A stretch of DNA of 64,000 nucleotides from Paenibacillus thiaminolyticus (GCF_007066085.1 NZ_CP041405.1:6548443-6612442); one strand, 5' to 3'; counted from the stretch's first letter, positions 51,271 to 60,717 are shown. The notes: generated by a model not told the origin, from the letters alone. Made by a program: numbers and translations.

Positions 51271-51923
51271 AATTTCTAAGAGATTATTGGCAGGATCTAG
51301 GTCTCGTTGTCGCCTTCTTCGTATGCATTGGCCTGCTGGCAAATGGAGATCGCACACCGGAAATCGAGATTATCTTATGGCTCAGCTTTGTGGCGATATT
51401 GGTGCATCAATTCGAAGAATATCGGTGGCCGGGTTATTTCGGAGGGCTGTTTAACGCCGTCATTTTTCGAAGCGAGCACCCGGAGCGCTACCCGTTGAAT
51501 ACGCAATCCGCCATGATCATCAACCTCGGCATCGCTTATCTGTTCTATCTTCTACCCGTCTTTGTACCGCATCTCATCTGGCTCGGGCTTGCCCCCGTTT
51601 TCATGGGCTTTTTCCAATTTATATGGCATGGCATCTTTGCTAACCTCAAGGCGAAAACAATATATAACCCCGGCTTGGGCGCCGTTCTGCTGCTTCATTT
51701 TCCGATCGGCGGCTGGTATATCTATCATATCTTGACTCACAATCTGGCAAGCGCGTGGATTGATTTTGGGCACGGTTTATTTTGTGATCGCCGTCTATCT
51801 TTCATCATCAAGGGGAATATGTGGCTGAAGAACGAACACTCGCCCTATGCGTTTACTCCGAAGCAGCTTGGCCCGTACAACTTGTCCGCAGAACGAAAAA
51901 CGCAGCACGGGGATCGGGACTAG
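51267..51923 (+). CDS. HXXEE domain-containing membrane protein
   Basis: 218 residues with about four to five hydrophobic segments. The eponymous motif is HQFEEYRWPG near residue 50. The stretch LASAWIDFGHGLFCDRRLSF is not membrane-like, whereas a shifted frame gives ILGTVYFVIAVYLS there. Two compensating indels around 51765 and 51805 therefore probably altered ~15 residues; the end NEHSPYAFTPKQLGPY is back in the family frame. HXXEE proteins are of unknown function and often sit beside TetR genes, as here. Confidence 0.78.
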   Translation: MKFLRDYWQDLGLVVAFFVCIGLLANGDRTPEIEIILWLSFVAILVHQFEEYRWPGYFGGLFNAVIFRSEHPERYPLNTQSAMIINLGIAYLFYLLPVFVPHLIWLGLAPVFMGFFQFIWHGIFANLKAKTIYNPGLGAVLLLHFPIGGWYIYHILTHNLASAWIDFGHGLFCDRRLSFIIKGNMWLKNEHSPYAFTPKQLGPYNLSAERKTQHGDRD

Positions 51924-52012
51924 CCAACGTTCGCAGCGGATACTTGCATGACAAGGTCCGTCTTCTTCAGCCTTTTCCGTAATGAAGCGGCGTTGATGCT
52001 TGTGAGACTTTT

Positions 52013-53197
52013 TTACTTAAATAAGTTAAGCGTCGTAATAATGATTGGCATAGCGAACACATCAATCAGAAAGGCGCCGACAATAGGAACGATCAGGTAC
52101 GCTTTGCGGGAAGGGCCGAAGCGCTCCGTGACCGCGGCCATATTGGCCATCGCATTGGGCGTGGCGCCCAGTCCGTGGCCCGTGAAGCCTGCGACCATTA
52201 CGGCGGCGTCATAGTTTTTGCCGAGCAGCCGGAACAAAATGAAAATACCGAACAGGACGATAAATACGACCTGGACCAGCACGATGACGAGGATTGGAAG
52301 CGCCAGATCGGCTACCTCCCACAGCTTGATGCTCATGAGCGCCATGGACAGGAAGATGCCAAGCGTAACGTCGCTAATCAGGTTGATGCTTTTCATATCG
52401 ATCGCTTGTGGCTTGAATTTATCCACGGTATTGCGGACGATGACGGCGACGAACATGGCCCCGACATAACCGGGCAGGACGAAGCCGGTGGCTGACGAGA
52501 ACAGATCTCCCAAATATGTCCCTAACGCCATGCAGAAGGTAATGAGCAAGACTTGAATGAAGAAAGTATGAGTCGTAATCGGCTGTGCGTGTTCTTTTAC
52601 GTCCACAGCATCCTCAATGGCTTCGGTTGGTTTCAGATTGTATTTGCCAAGCAGATACTTGACCGTCGGGCCGCCGACCAAGCCTCCGGCGATAAGACCG
52701 AACGTGGCCGCCGCAATCCCGATGGACAGTGCGGACGGGATGCCCATCTCTTCGATGGTTTGTCCAAATGCGGTTGCGGCTCCATGTCCGCCTTCCATAG
52801 ACACCGCTCCGGCCATCATCCCGATCAGGGGGTGGATGCCGAACAGGGAAGCGAGGGAGACGCCGATGACATTTTGCGCCAGAGCGAGGAAGCCGCAGGC
52901 TAGCCAATAGATGACGAGCAGCTTGCCGCCCAGCTTGATGAGCTGGAAGCTGGCGCCCAAGCCTACCGTGGTGAAGAACGTGAGCATGAACAGGCTTTGG
53001 AGCGAGGTGTCTAATGTAATGGATAACAGGCCTGTCGTCTTCAGAATTGTAGCGATAATGGCGAACAAGAGACCTCCGACCACGGGGCCGGAATACAAAA
53101 CCTTTGCAGCACGCCTGTCTTTTGACAATGAATGTCCGAGTACGAGCAGCGCGACGGCCAAAAATATCGTGTTCACTTGATTAAGTGCCAATGTCAT
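52013..53197 (-). CDS. Sodium/glutamate symporter (GltS-like)
   Basis: 394 residues with ten or more helices. The N-terminal LNQVNTIFLAVALLVLGHSL, the loop GAVSMEGGHGAATAFGQTIE and its counterpart GFTGHGLGATPNAMANMAAV are the paired re-entrant motifs of the GltS/ESS family of Na+-coupled glutamate carriers. It overlaps the HutG-like gene by 17 bases, so the two are one operon: import of glutamate (or a related compound) next to an enzyme that releases glutamate. Confidence 0.9.
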   Translation of the reverse strand: MTLALNQVNTIFLAVALLVLGHSLSKDRRAAKVLYSGPVVGGLLFAIIATILKTTGLLSITLDTSLQSLFMLTFFTTVGLGASFQLIKLGGKLLVIYWLACGFLALAQNVIGVSLASLFGIHPLIGMMAGAVSMEGGHGAATAFGQTIEEMGIPSALSIGIAAATFGLIAGGLVGGPTVKYLLGKYNLKPTEAIEDAVDVKEHAQPITTHTFFIQVLLITFCMALGTYLGDLFSSATGFVLPGYVGAMFVAVIVRNTVDKFKPQAIDMKSINLISDVTLGIFLSMALMSIKLWEVADLALPILVIVLVQVVFIVLFGIFILFRLLGKNYDAAVMVAGFTGHGLGATPNAMANMAAVTERFGPSRKAYLIVPIVGAFLIDVFAMPIIITTLNLFK

Positions 53198-54143
53198 CGT
53201 TGTCCCTCCCTAAAATGGCCATGATGGCTTCATTCGTCAAGTAAGCACCTAACTTTACGGTTCTGCCCTGTTCGTCTACGGCCGGATTCACTTCGCAAAT
53301 ATCAAAAGAAAGCGCTTTCGAATGTGATGCTGCCGCTCGGATAAGGCTGCGGACAATCATCGGATTCAATCCGAAAGGGGACGGGGCGCTGACTCCCGGC
53401 GCAAATGCCGCATTGATCACGTCGGTGCACAGGGTAAGCATCACATAATCGTGCTGGTCGATAAATTCGTGCAAGGCGGATGTAATCTCATCCATCAGTC
53501 CATCCTGCATCTCTTCTTCCAAAATATAGCCCGCGCCAAGCTCGTCCGCCTTGTCGAACAGCTCCTGGGTATTGCCGAAGCGCTGAATGCCGAGCACAAA
53601 ATAATGGCTGTTGCGGTCCTGCTCCAATATTTGGCGGAACATCGTGCCCGAGGAAGGCTGCTGGTCATAGGCGCGCAAATCGAAATGAGCGTCAATGTTG
53701 ATGATGCCCAGCGAAGCGTCTGCGCCGATATAGCGGCGGACCCCTAGATAATGCCCATACAGCGTCTCATGGCCTCCGCCTAATATAATCGGAGTAGCCG
53801 CTGCGGACAGGATGCGGTAGACCGCCTGGCCCAATGCTTCCTGGGCTTCTTCCAGCTGTTCGCCGCGGCAGCTTATATTGCCGGCGTCGGCAAGCCGATG
53901 GCCTTCCTCGGCTCTCCAAGGAATGCTTGCAAGCGCCCGCCGGATCGCATTCGGAGCTTGTGCCGCCCCGACTCGGCCCTGATTCCGCCGCACGCCTTCC
54001 TCGCATTCAAACCCGATAATGGCGCAAGTCTTGGCAGAGGCAGCAGAGGCAGTCTGCCATGTATCCAGATCGATCGGTTCCACGATTTGATGGTAGCGGA
54101 AGCTGCTTCTTCTCTGCATGATCCGTCCGTCCGGTCCACACAT
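53181..54143 (-). CDS. Formimidoylglutamase/ureohydrolase family protein (HutG-like)
   Basis: About 320 residues of the arginase fold. Metal-site motifs: GGGHETLYGHY (His), INIDAHFDLR (two Asp and His) and a third motif reading TLCTDVINAAFAPGVSAPSP. In the third motif the usual DxD is C-T-D, so the first ligand Asp is replaced by Cys. I cannot say from memory how common that is in Bacillus HutG. HutG splits N-formimidoyl-glutamate to glutamate and formamide, but no other hut gene is present. Several in-frame starts exist (TTG 54152, ATG 54143, ATG 54119); 54143 has a moderate AAGGTTGG site. Confidence 0.8.
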   Translation of the reverse strand: MCGPDGRIMQRRSSFRYHQIVEPIDLDTWQTASAASAKTCAIIGFECEEGVRRNQGRVGAAQAPNAIRRALASIPWRAEEGHRLADAGNISCRGEQLEEAQEALGQAVYRILSAAATPIILGGGHETLYGHYLGVRRYIGADASLGIINIDAHFDLRAYDQQPSSGTMFRQILEQDRNSHYFVLGIQRFGNTQELFDKADELGAGYILEEEMQDGLMDEITSALHEFIDQHDYVMLTLCTDVINAAFAPGVSAPSPFGLNPMIVRSLIRAAASHSKALSFDICEVNPAVDEQGRTVKLGAYLTNEAIMAILGRDNDDIGT

Positions 54144-54301
54144 CAGATCCAACCTTGTTTTGCAATTTTCCCATCCTCTCTATGAGTTTCTGACCTGTAT
54201 TCGGTTGTTTGTATTATTATAAGATGACATTCTTATAATTTAAAATATATAATATTAATAAATTAATAGCTTGGAGTTATAAATTAGAAAGGAAGATAGC
54301 G

Positions 54302-55204
54302 TTGGACATCAAGCAATTGTTTTATTTCGTGACGGTTGCCGATCAGTTGAGCTACTCCAAAGCGGCGCAAAAACTGCATATTTCCCAGCCTTCGTTAAGC
54401 AACGCCATTAAAAATCTGGAGCATGAGGTCGGTTCGCCCTTGCTGGAACGAAGCACCCGAAAAATAGAGATGACGGACGCCGGCAAAGTGCTGTATAACA
54501 AATCGCTTCAGCTCCTGTCCCATATGAACATTTTGAAAAAGGAGATGCAAGAGGTAAGGCTGACGGGAAGCGGGGAGCTTATCATCGGCATGATCGAGTC
54601 GGTGAGGCATTGGGTTCCGAAAGTCATTCGCGAATACCAGGGCCGGTTCCCTTCGATACGGATCAAGCTAATCGAGGTGTTGAGCCGGAAGGCGGTCATC
54701 GATTCCTTGCGGAAATATCATACCCATCTCATCATTACCAATCAGTGTATTGAGGAGGAGGACATCGAATCGCTTCCTTTATATAAGGAGAAATTGGTGC
54801 TCGTGCTGCACCGGGATCACCCTCTGTCCGTGAAGGAATCCATTACCTTTACAGAGCTGGCCGAGGAGCCTTTTATTATTAGCATGGAGGGGTTCCAGAC
54901 GAGGGAGGATATTTTGGAAGCCTTCGCGCTTGAAGAAGCATCCCCGAACATCCAATTTGAAATTGAACGCTTTGAGACCGCTTTGACACTCGTCCGAGAA
55001 AATCTGGGGGTTGCCATCATCCCTGAAAATTATCTAGTTGAACCGAAGGATGCCTCCATGGTCCGGAAAATGATGGATTCGCCTGCGCTCGAACGAACGG
55101 TGTATCTAACGTATATGAAAAACCGCTATTTGGCTCCCGCGGTCCAGAGCTTCCTGGAAGACATTCAACGGTGCTTCGCCTCAGACCACAAAGCCAACGT
55201 CTGA
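54302..55204 (+). CDS. LysR family transcriptional regulator
   Basis: 300 residues. The N-terminal HTH is standard (MDIKQLFYFVTVADQLSYSK, AAQKLHISQPSLSNAIKNLE) and residues ~90-295 form the LysR substrate-binding domain. TTG start behind GAAAGGAAG. It is divergent from the HutG-GltS operon with an AT-rich intergenic region, and is the likely regulator of it, perhaps responding to glutamate or formimidoyl-glutamate. A hairpin covers its stop codon. Confidence 0.93.
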   Translation: MDIKQLFYFVTVADQLSYSKAAQKLHISQPSLSNAIKNLEHEVGSPLLERSTRKIEMTDAGKVLYNKSLQLLSHMNILKKEMQEVRLTGSGELIIGMIESVRHWVPKVIREYQGRFPSIRIKLIEVLSRKAVIDSLRKYHTHLIITNQCIEEEDIESLPLYKEKLVLVLHRDHPLSVKESITFTELAEEPFIISMEGFQTREDILEAFALEEASPNIQFEIERFETALTLVRENLGVAIIPENYLVEPKDASMVRKMMDSPALERTVYLTYMKNRYLAPAVQSFLEDIQRCFASDHKANV

Positions 55205-55216
55205 CGGACGTTGGCT
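55192..55216. terminator. Hairpin between the convergent LysR and PocR-AraC genes
   Basis: Perfect 10-bp stem AGCCAACGTC / GACGTTGGCT with a five-base loop; the minus strand continues with TTTG. It overlaps the LysR stop. Confidence 0.6.
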
Positions 55217-55241
55217 GCGCCGCTCGCGATGGAGCAGATCT

Positions 55242-56263
55242 CTAGCGCTGGTAAATCTGCCGATAGCGGGCCGGCGTAATGCGCTCGAATTTTTTGAACG
55301 TTTTGATGAAATAGCTTGGTTCGCTGAACCCGAGATCGTTGCTGATCTGCGAGACGGACAGCTCCGTCGTCTCCAGCAGCTGCTTGGCCCATTCCATCTT
55401 CAGGCGGGGGATGAACACGGAGAAGTTCTCTCCGGTCTCCTTCGTAAAGATGCGGCTGAAATAGCTCGGACTGACATGACAGAGGACCGCCATATCGGCC
55501 AGCTTCACATTTTCGCTTTTATGACTATAAATATAATCGAATGCCGGCTGCAGAATCGGGTTGACGCTTCCGTTCTCTGCTGGGTCATGCTGTTGATGTG
55601 ACTGTTGAGCAGCGTGTTTTCCAGTTCGCTTTTCATGGTCTGAATATTGCGGAACGCATGATCGGCCAACGAATCGATGATCGGGTTATTGCCGGTTAAC
55701 GCTTGCCGGTACATGTCGATGGTCGCATTTTTATGAATCGCTTCCTCTACAATATAATTGCATAGATGATACAGCATCTCCGAGATCGTCACCACTTCGT
55801 CATACGACAGGACCGGCAGCGAATCGTAGTCCTGCTCCAGGGTGCGGAATTTGGCGTTGGCGACGGCATTGGAGGGACGCGTCACGATCTGCTCCAGGTC
55901 CATCGGGTTGTCGCGCAGCTTGACCTGACCGGCCATGATGGCGCCCATATATTGATTGTGAACGATAATCGGGATGGCAATATCGACAATATTGAAGTGG
56001 CAAAGGTAGATATAAGGCTTGTTCAGCCGCACCGCTTCCAGACCGCCCCGAGCGTCGCATTTTTGGCAGTAGGGCGACAAGGCTTCGTCCCGGCGTATCG
56101 CCTGGCAGAAGCTCTGGCAGTGACTGTGCTTCGTGACGGGCACGCCTTTATAATCGGTCGTGATGACGGCCATTTTCGTAACGAGAGAGAGCGAGTCCTG
56201 CAGCGTCTGCCATTTTTCCATATCAATGATGCTGTCCAAATGAAACCGCGAGGTCATAATCAC
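55242..56263 (-). pseudogene. PocR-domain AraC-family regulator, split by one frameshift
   Basis: The N-terminal frame (56263 to 55505) is a PocR ligand-binding domain with its cysteines (HSHCQSFCQ-like KHSHCQSFCQAIRRDE, SPYCQKCDARGGLEAV). It runs out of frame near 55590, after QQRTE. The adjacent frame continues SVNPILQPAFDYIYSHKSEN and then the AraC HTH pair (VSPSYFSRIFTKETGENFSV, ISNDLGFSEPSYFIKTFKKF) to 55242. One missing base restores a protein of about 340 residues. PocR regulators respond to propanediol or glycerol-type inducers, which fits the divergent glycerol dehydrogenase and DHA kinase genes. Confidence 0.85.
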
Positions 56264-56463
56264 TCATTCTCCTTCCGTACGCTCTTCCCTATTATAGCAC
56301 ATAATAATCGGATGACAGGACAAGATAATACTATTTTGAATAAGAGGATAAGAAAATACGATGAGAAAGCGCTTTATTTTGCAGGGATAGTTCCATGATC
56401 TTGTACCCGGCCGCAACTATAATGGAAGTGGAAGTTCACACAACACAGAGGAGGATTACGCAA

Positions 56464-57594
56464 ATGAGAAAAGCGTTTATCAGTCCAGCCAAATATGTAC
56501 AAGGTGAAAATGAACTCTTGAATCTCGGATATTTTATCAAAACCTTCGGAAAATCGGCTCTGCTGATTGCCCATGCCGATGATGTGCAGCGCGTCAAGCC
56601 GAAGCTTGAACATACGATGAAGACATATGGAGTGACGCTAGTTGAGAGCGGTTTCAACGGAGAGTGCTCCCGTCAGGAAGTGCAGCGGTTGAAGAAGCTT
56701 GCGGCGGAGCATAATTGTTCCTGCACGATCGGGCTGGGCGGAGGCAAGGCGATCGACACCTCCAAATGCGTCGCGGAAGGCGAAGCGCTCATTATCGTTC
56801 CGACGATCGCGGCGACGGATGCGCCGACAAGCCATTCCGCCGTGCTGTATACGCCGGAAGGAGAGTTCGACGATTATGCTTATTTCAAGCAAAGTCCGAC
56901 GGTCGTCATGATCGATACGACGGTGATCGCGAATGCGCCGACGCGCTTCCTGGTCGCCGGGATGGGGGATGCGCTGTCGACGTATTTCGAAGCGAGAGCG
57001 ACGTCGAATTCGTATTCGCGAGTCAATGCAGGGCTGCCATGCGGCGAGCAAGAGGGGGTAGGTCCGGCAGTCGGCACCCGTGCCGCGCTGGCTCTGGCCA
57101 AGCTGTGCTATGAGACTTTGCTGGAGGATGGAGCCAAGGCCAAAGCGGCCTGCGACGCGAATCTGGTGACGCCTGCGTTTGAAAATATTGTGGAAACGAA
57201 TATCCTGCTGTCCGGCCTGGGCTTCGAAAGCGGCGGTCTCGCGGCGGCTCATGCGATCCACAATGGCTTGACGGCACTGGAGGGTACGCATCATTATTAT
57301 CATGGGGAGAAAGTGGCCTTTACGACGCTGGTGCAATTGGTTCTGGAAAATGCGAGCACCGCGGAAATGAATGAGGTGCTGCAATTCTGCGTCAGCGTGG
57401 GCCTGCCGGTCTGTCTGGCTGATATCGGCGTGACGAGCGTGACGGATGAAGAGCTGCGGAACGTGGCGGCCAAAGCCTGCATCGCGGAAGAGTCGATTCA
57501 TTCGATGCCATTCCCGGTTAATGAAGAGATGGTGGTGGCCGCGATTCGCGTCGCGGATCAGATTGGCCAGCAATTTAAGCAAAAGGGTGAATAA
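56464..57594 (+). CDS. gldA: Glycerol dehydrogenase
   Basis: 376 residues, the usual length. NAD-binding GLGGGKAIDTSK, and the zinc ligands Asp in AGMGDALSTYFEA and two His in AAAHAIHNGLT and HHYYHGEKVAF, are all present. It oxidises glycerol to dihydroxyacetone with NAD+. GAGGAGG lies before the ATG at 56464, though the frame is open from 56395. The DHA kinase gene begins four bases after its stop, so the two form the classical oxidative glycerol route. Confidence 0.95.
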   Translation: MRKAFISPAKYVQGENELLNLGYFIKTFGKSALLIAHADDVQRVKPKLEHTMKTYGVTLVESGFNGECSRQEVQRLKKLAAEHNCSCTIGLGGGKAIDTSKCVAEGEALIIVPTIAATDAPTSHSAVLYTPEGEFDDYAYFKQSPTVVMIDTTVIANAPTRFLVAGMGDALSTYFEARATSNSYSRVNAGLPCGEQEGVGPAVGTRAALALAKLCYETLLEDGAKAKAACDANLVTPAFENIVETNILLSGLGFESGGLAAAHAIHNGLTALEGTHHYYHGEKVAFTTLVQLVLENASTAEMNEVLQFCVSVGLPVCLADIGVTSVTDEELRNVAAKACIAEESIHSMPFPVNEEMVVAAIRVADQIGQQFKQKGE

Positions 57595-57597
57595 TCG

Positions 57598-59346
57598 TGA
57601 AGAAGATTATCAATAAGCCGGAGACACTTGTCCGGGAAATGTGCAGCGGCCTGGTGCTTGCTCATCCGGAGCTGGAATTCATCAGCAAGTACAAGATCGT
57701 GAAGAAGAGAGCTGAACGGGGAAAAGGTCACCTTGATCAGCGGCGGAGGAAGCGGCCATGAGCCGGCGCATGCCGGCTTCGTCGGGCAAGGATGCTCGAT
57801 GTGGCGGTGTGCGGCGATGTGTTCGCCTCCCGTCCCAGATTCAGGTCTATCAAGCGATCAAGGCTTCCGCCAGCAAAAGGGCACGCTGCTCATCATCAAA
57901 ATTATAGCGGCGACATTATGAACTTCAAAATGCGGCCCATCTCGCGGAAGAAGACGGCATCAAGGTCGATTATGTGAAAGTGGACGACGACATCGCGGTG
58001 GAGGACAGTCTGTATACGGTCGGCCGCCGAGGCGTGGCCGGAACGGTGTTCGTGCATAAGATCGCCGGCGCTGCCGAAGCGGGCCTGGAATTGGCGGATG
58101 TGAAGGCTGTCGCCCAACACGCGATCGACCGGACGAGAAGCATCGGCTTCGCCCTCACGTCCTGCACCGTCCCGGCCAAAGGGACGCCGACCTTCGAGCT
58201 GGGCGAGGATGAAATCGAGTACGGCGTCGGCATTCACGGCGAGCCCGGCATTCGCAGGGAGAAGATGCAGTCGGCGGATGAGCTGGCGAAGAAAATGGTG
58301 GCGGATCTGTTCCGCGATATGAAGCTGGATGATGGCTCCGCTGATGAGCTTGCGGTGCTGGTGAACGGGTTCGGCGGCTCGCCGCTGCAGGAGTTGTATC
58401 TGCTCGCTAACGCGGTCGTGCGGGAAATCCGCAGTCGTGGAGTCTCCATTTTTAAGGTCTTCGTCGGCAACTATATGACGAGCATCGATATGGCCGGGGC
58501 TTCCGTGTCTTTGATGCGGCTGGATGAGCAGTTGAAGCCGTTTTTGGAGGCGGACTGCGATACGCCGGCGCTGCAGGTCAGCGGGCCGTTCGCGCCGCTG
58601 GCTGTCCAGGAGGAGGCAGCGGAGACGGCGGAGAAGCAAGCGGTGTCTTATCGCTGCGAGACGGATCCTGCCTATGCGAAGATTGAGGGGAATGTGTTCT
58701 CGCTGAACAACTTGATCTATCTTACCGACAAGATGAGCGAGATTATTATCGAGAATGAAGTGCCCTTCTGCGAGCTCGATTCGCATGCCGGGGACGGCGA
58801 CTTCGGCATGAGCGTCGCGAAAGGCTTCAAGCAATTGAAGCGCGAATGGCATGAGATTCTGGCGCATCACGCCGGGAATATCGGCGAGTTCTTCCATGCT
58901 TGCTCCCTGGTCATTATGGAGCATTGCGGCGGCGCTTCCGGGCCGATCTGGGGCTCGGCGTTCCGGGCGGCCGGGAAATATGCCGGGGACCGCACCGAAT
59001 TGACGGTCCCTGAATTCGCGGGGATGATGCAGGCGGTGGTCAAAGGGATTCAGGACACCGGCGAACGCTCCTTCGGCCGCGGTGCTGTCGTCGGCGACAA
59101 GACGCTGATCGACGCGCTGGCTCCGTTCGCGGACGCCTGGGAGCGGAGCGCCGTAGCGGGCGACGAGGTGAAGACGGCAGCGACCGCAGCGGCGGAAGCT
59201 GCCGTCAAGGCGCGAAGCATACGGAGACGATCGTCGCCCGTATGGGCCGGGCAGGCACGGTTGGCGAGCGCAGCCTCGGCTACCCGGACGCCGGCGCCTA
59301 TGCGCTCGGCGTGATTTTCACGGAGTTGGCGCGGGTGATGGAGTAG
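57598..59346 (+). pseudogene. Dihydroxyacetone kinase DhaK-DhaL fusion with several single-base deletions
   Basis: Joined frames give a single ~583-residue ATP-dependent DHA kinase. DhaK: GSGHEPAHAGF, then the substrate-linking His in YGVGIHGEPGIRRE. A DhaL domain begins about 58660, with CELDSHAGDGDFGMSVAKGF and HCGGASGPIWGSAF. Frame breaks lie near 57713, 57792, 57830, 57865, 57898, 57925 and 59212. Most would be repaired by restoring one base in a run (AAAA to AAAAA, CCC to CCCC, GG to GGG). The end, YPDAGAYALGVIFTELARVM, is the family terminus at 59346. GTG start. As given the gene cannot make full-length kinase. Confidence 0.87.
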
Positions 59347-59350
59347 CACT

Positions 59351-59374
59351 TGGCCCCTGCGGTTGCAGGGGCCA
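59351..59374 (+). terminator. Hairpin after the DHA kinase gene
   Basis: Stem TGGCCCCTG / CAGGGGCCA with a six-base loop directly after the stop; no T-run. Confidence 0.55.
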
Positions 59375-59481
59375 GGCTCAGGTGCAGGCGCTGCGGCAGA
59401 TGCCAGTGGCAGGTGCACAGGTGGAGCGCTGCTGGACTTCTGAACTGCCGGGCTTCCGGAAGTGCCCGTCCGGGGACAAAT

Positions 59482-59651
59482 GCTGCAAAACTACAGTAAT
59501 TTACTCCTTTGGCAGGCGGATAAGGTCAAAAGCTGCGCTGGTGCAGCTTTTGACCTTTTGCCGTCAGGAGCAAAGTGGTGAAAATTCCTGTAGATTTGCA
59601 GGAATCATTTTCGGGTAGCTAGTTGTCTCGGAGAATACTGCAGTGGTGCAG
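59482..59651. repeat. Intergenic dyad-repeat element, locus E (four sites)
   Basis: Sites begin at 59482 (CTGCAAAACTACAG), 59532 (CTGCGCTGGTGCAG), 59588 (CTGTAGATTTGCAG) and 59638 (CTGCAGTGGTGCAG). Distances are 50, 56 and 50 bp. Site 2 is the tip of a perfect 15-bp hairpin, AAGGTCAAAAGCTGC / GCAGCTTTTGACCTT (59522-59557). Confidence 0.85.
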
Positions 59652-60186
59652 CAATTTCTGAACTTTCGAGGATCAAAGTCGCATTAACAAGTGTCTTTTA
59701 AACAAATTTATGATTTATTTCTTTGATGTGCTGAAAACAAAACGGATGTTATAGATGACGGGATGAGTTAGTCTAAATGATTTCCAGCAAAACGCACGAA
59801 AATCTCCATTAAAGCTGGTGTTCGTATATTGTTAACTGAAAGCATCGGAGACACTTCGCTCTTCCTAAAGGTAGGGGAGGTGTCTCTTTTTCTATGTACG
59901 ATGATATTTCCAACATTACACTCTGTAGGTATACTTAGGGGAGGAGCAAGCGTTGTGAGAGGGAATTTGGAAAGGTAGAGTGAAGTGGAGTTGGCGTTAT
60001 GATCCTGCTCGTCGGATTATACGTATACGCGCCTCTTTGTAGGCTAAATTTAGAATACAGTAACGAGAGTTATGACAAATGATTTTTTGATTTATTCAGA
60101 CACCAACTGGCAGAAAGTAGACATGAAATTAGTCAGGTTCTGAGCTTAAAAATGATATAATGAAAAAATAAAAGACAGATGATATA
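59652..60186. other. Gene-free stretch with an orphan terminator
   Basis: No reading frame with a ribosome site was found. A strong hairpin GAGACAC / GTGTCTC with TTTTTCT lies at 59848-59891 without a gene in front of it. Composition becomes AT-rich here. Confidence 0.5.
59848..59891 (+). terminator. Orphan Rho-independent terminator
   Basis: Stem GAGACACTTCGCTCTTCCT pairs loosely with AGGGGAGGTGTCTC, followed by TTTTTC. It could end a small RNA starting in 59660-59840. Confidence 0.6.
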
Positions 60187-60717
60187 GTGTTTTCCACTCT
60201 AAAAGAAATGTGTGATTATAATTTATTTGAGCCTAATATGAGTCCTAATGAATTTTTTAGACAAAGTTGGATCATTGATGTCCATGAGGCAGACGAGATG
60301 ACGCAGCGATTCGTTGTATTTCTCATCATAGATGCAATTGATACATACCTCGCTCGTCTACGGGACTCAGCCTTGGATGATGAGTTTAACCGAGCGTTAC
60401 GATTAATGATTGTTATTGATGAGGCTAGAAAAGTACTTGGGTTTGGGCAACCTTCTCTGATTAATATAGTAAGGACAAGTAGATCAAAAGGCGGGGCGGT
60501 ACTCTTTATAACGCAATCTCCAGATGACTTTGCTCAAGATGACGAGAATTATCTTGAAAATATTGGCTTACCAATTTGTTTTAGAACTAACGCCAGAAAC
60601 TCCTCCTTAAAATCTGTTCTCGGCGGTTCGGTTGATCTTGCAGGACTTGGTAATGGTGTTTGTGTAACCAGATTACCAGAAAATCCTACACTGGTTAGAG
60701 TTCAAGCTTGGCAGTAA
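60187..60717 (+). CDS. HerA-like ATPase, C-terminal fragment (DptH/DndH-type)
   Basis: 176 residues that match only the C-terminal part of a HerA/FtsK-like ATPase. Walker B is ALRLMIVIDEARKVLGFG. The downstream SKGGAVLFITQSPDDFAQDD and DLAGLGNGVCVTRLPENP are very similar in pattern to DptH-type ATPases of phosphorothioation-dependent restriction. The N-terminal half with Walker A is missing: an in-frame stop lies just before the GTG start and no related frame is found upstream. It is therefore probably an inactive relic of a DNA-defence gene in AT-rich DNA. Confidence 0.65.
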   Translation: MFSTLKEMCDYNLFEPNMSPNEFFRQSWIIDVHEADEMTQRFVVFLIIDAIDTYLARLRDSALDDEFNRALRLMIVIDEARKVLGFGQPSLINIVRTSRSKGGAVLFITQSPDDFAQDDENYLENIGLPICFRTNARNSSLKSVLGGSVDLAGLGNGVCVTRLPENPTLVRVQAWQ

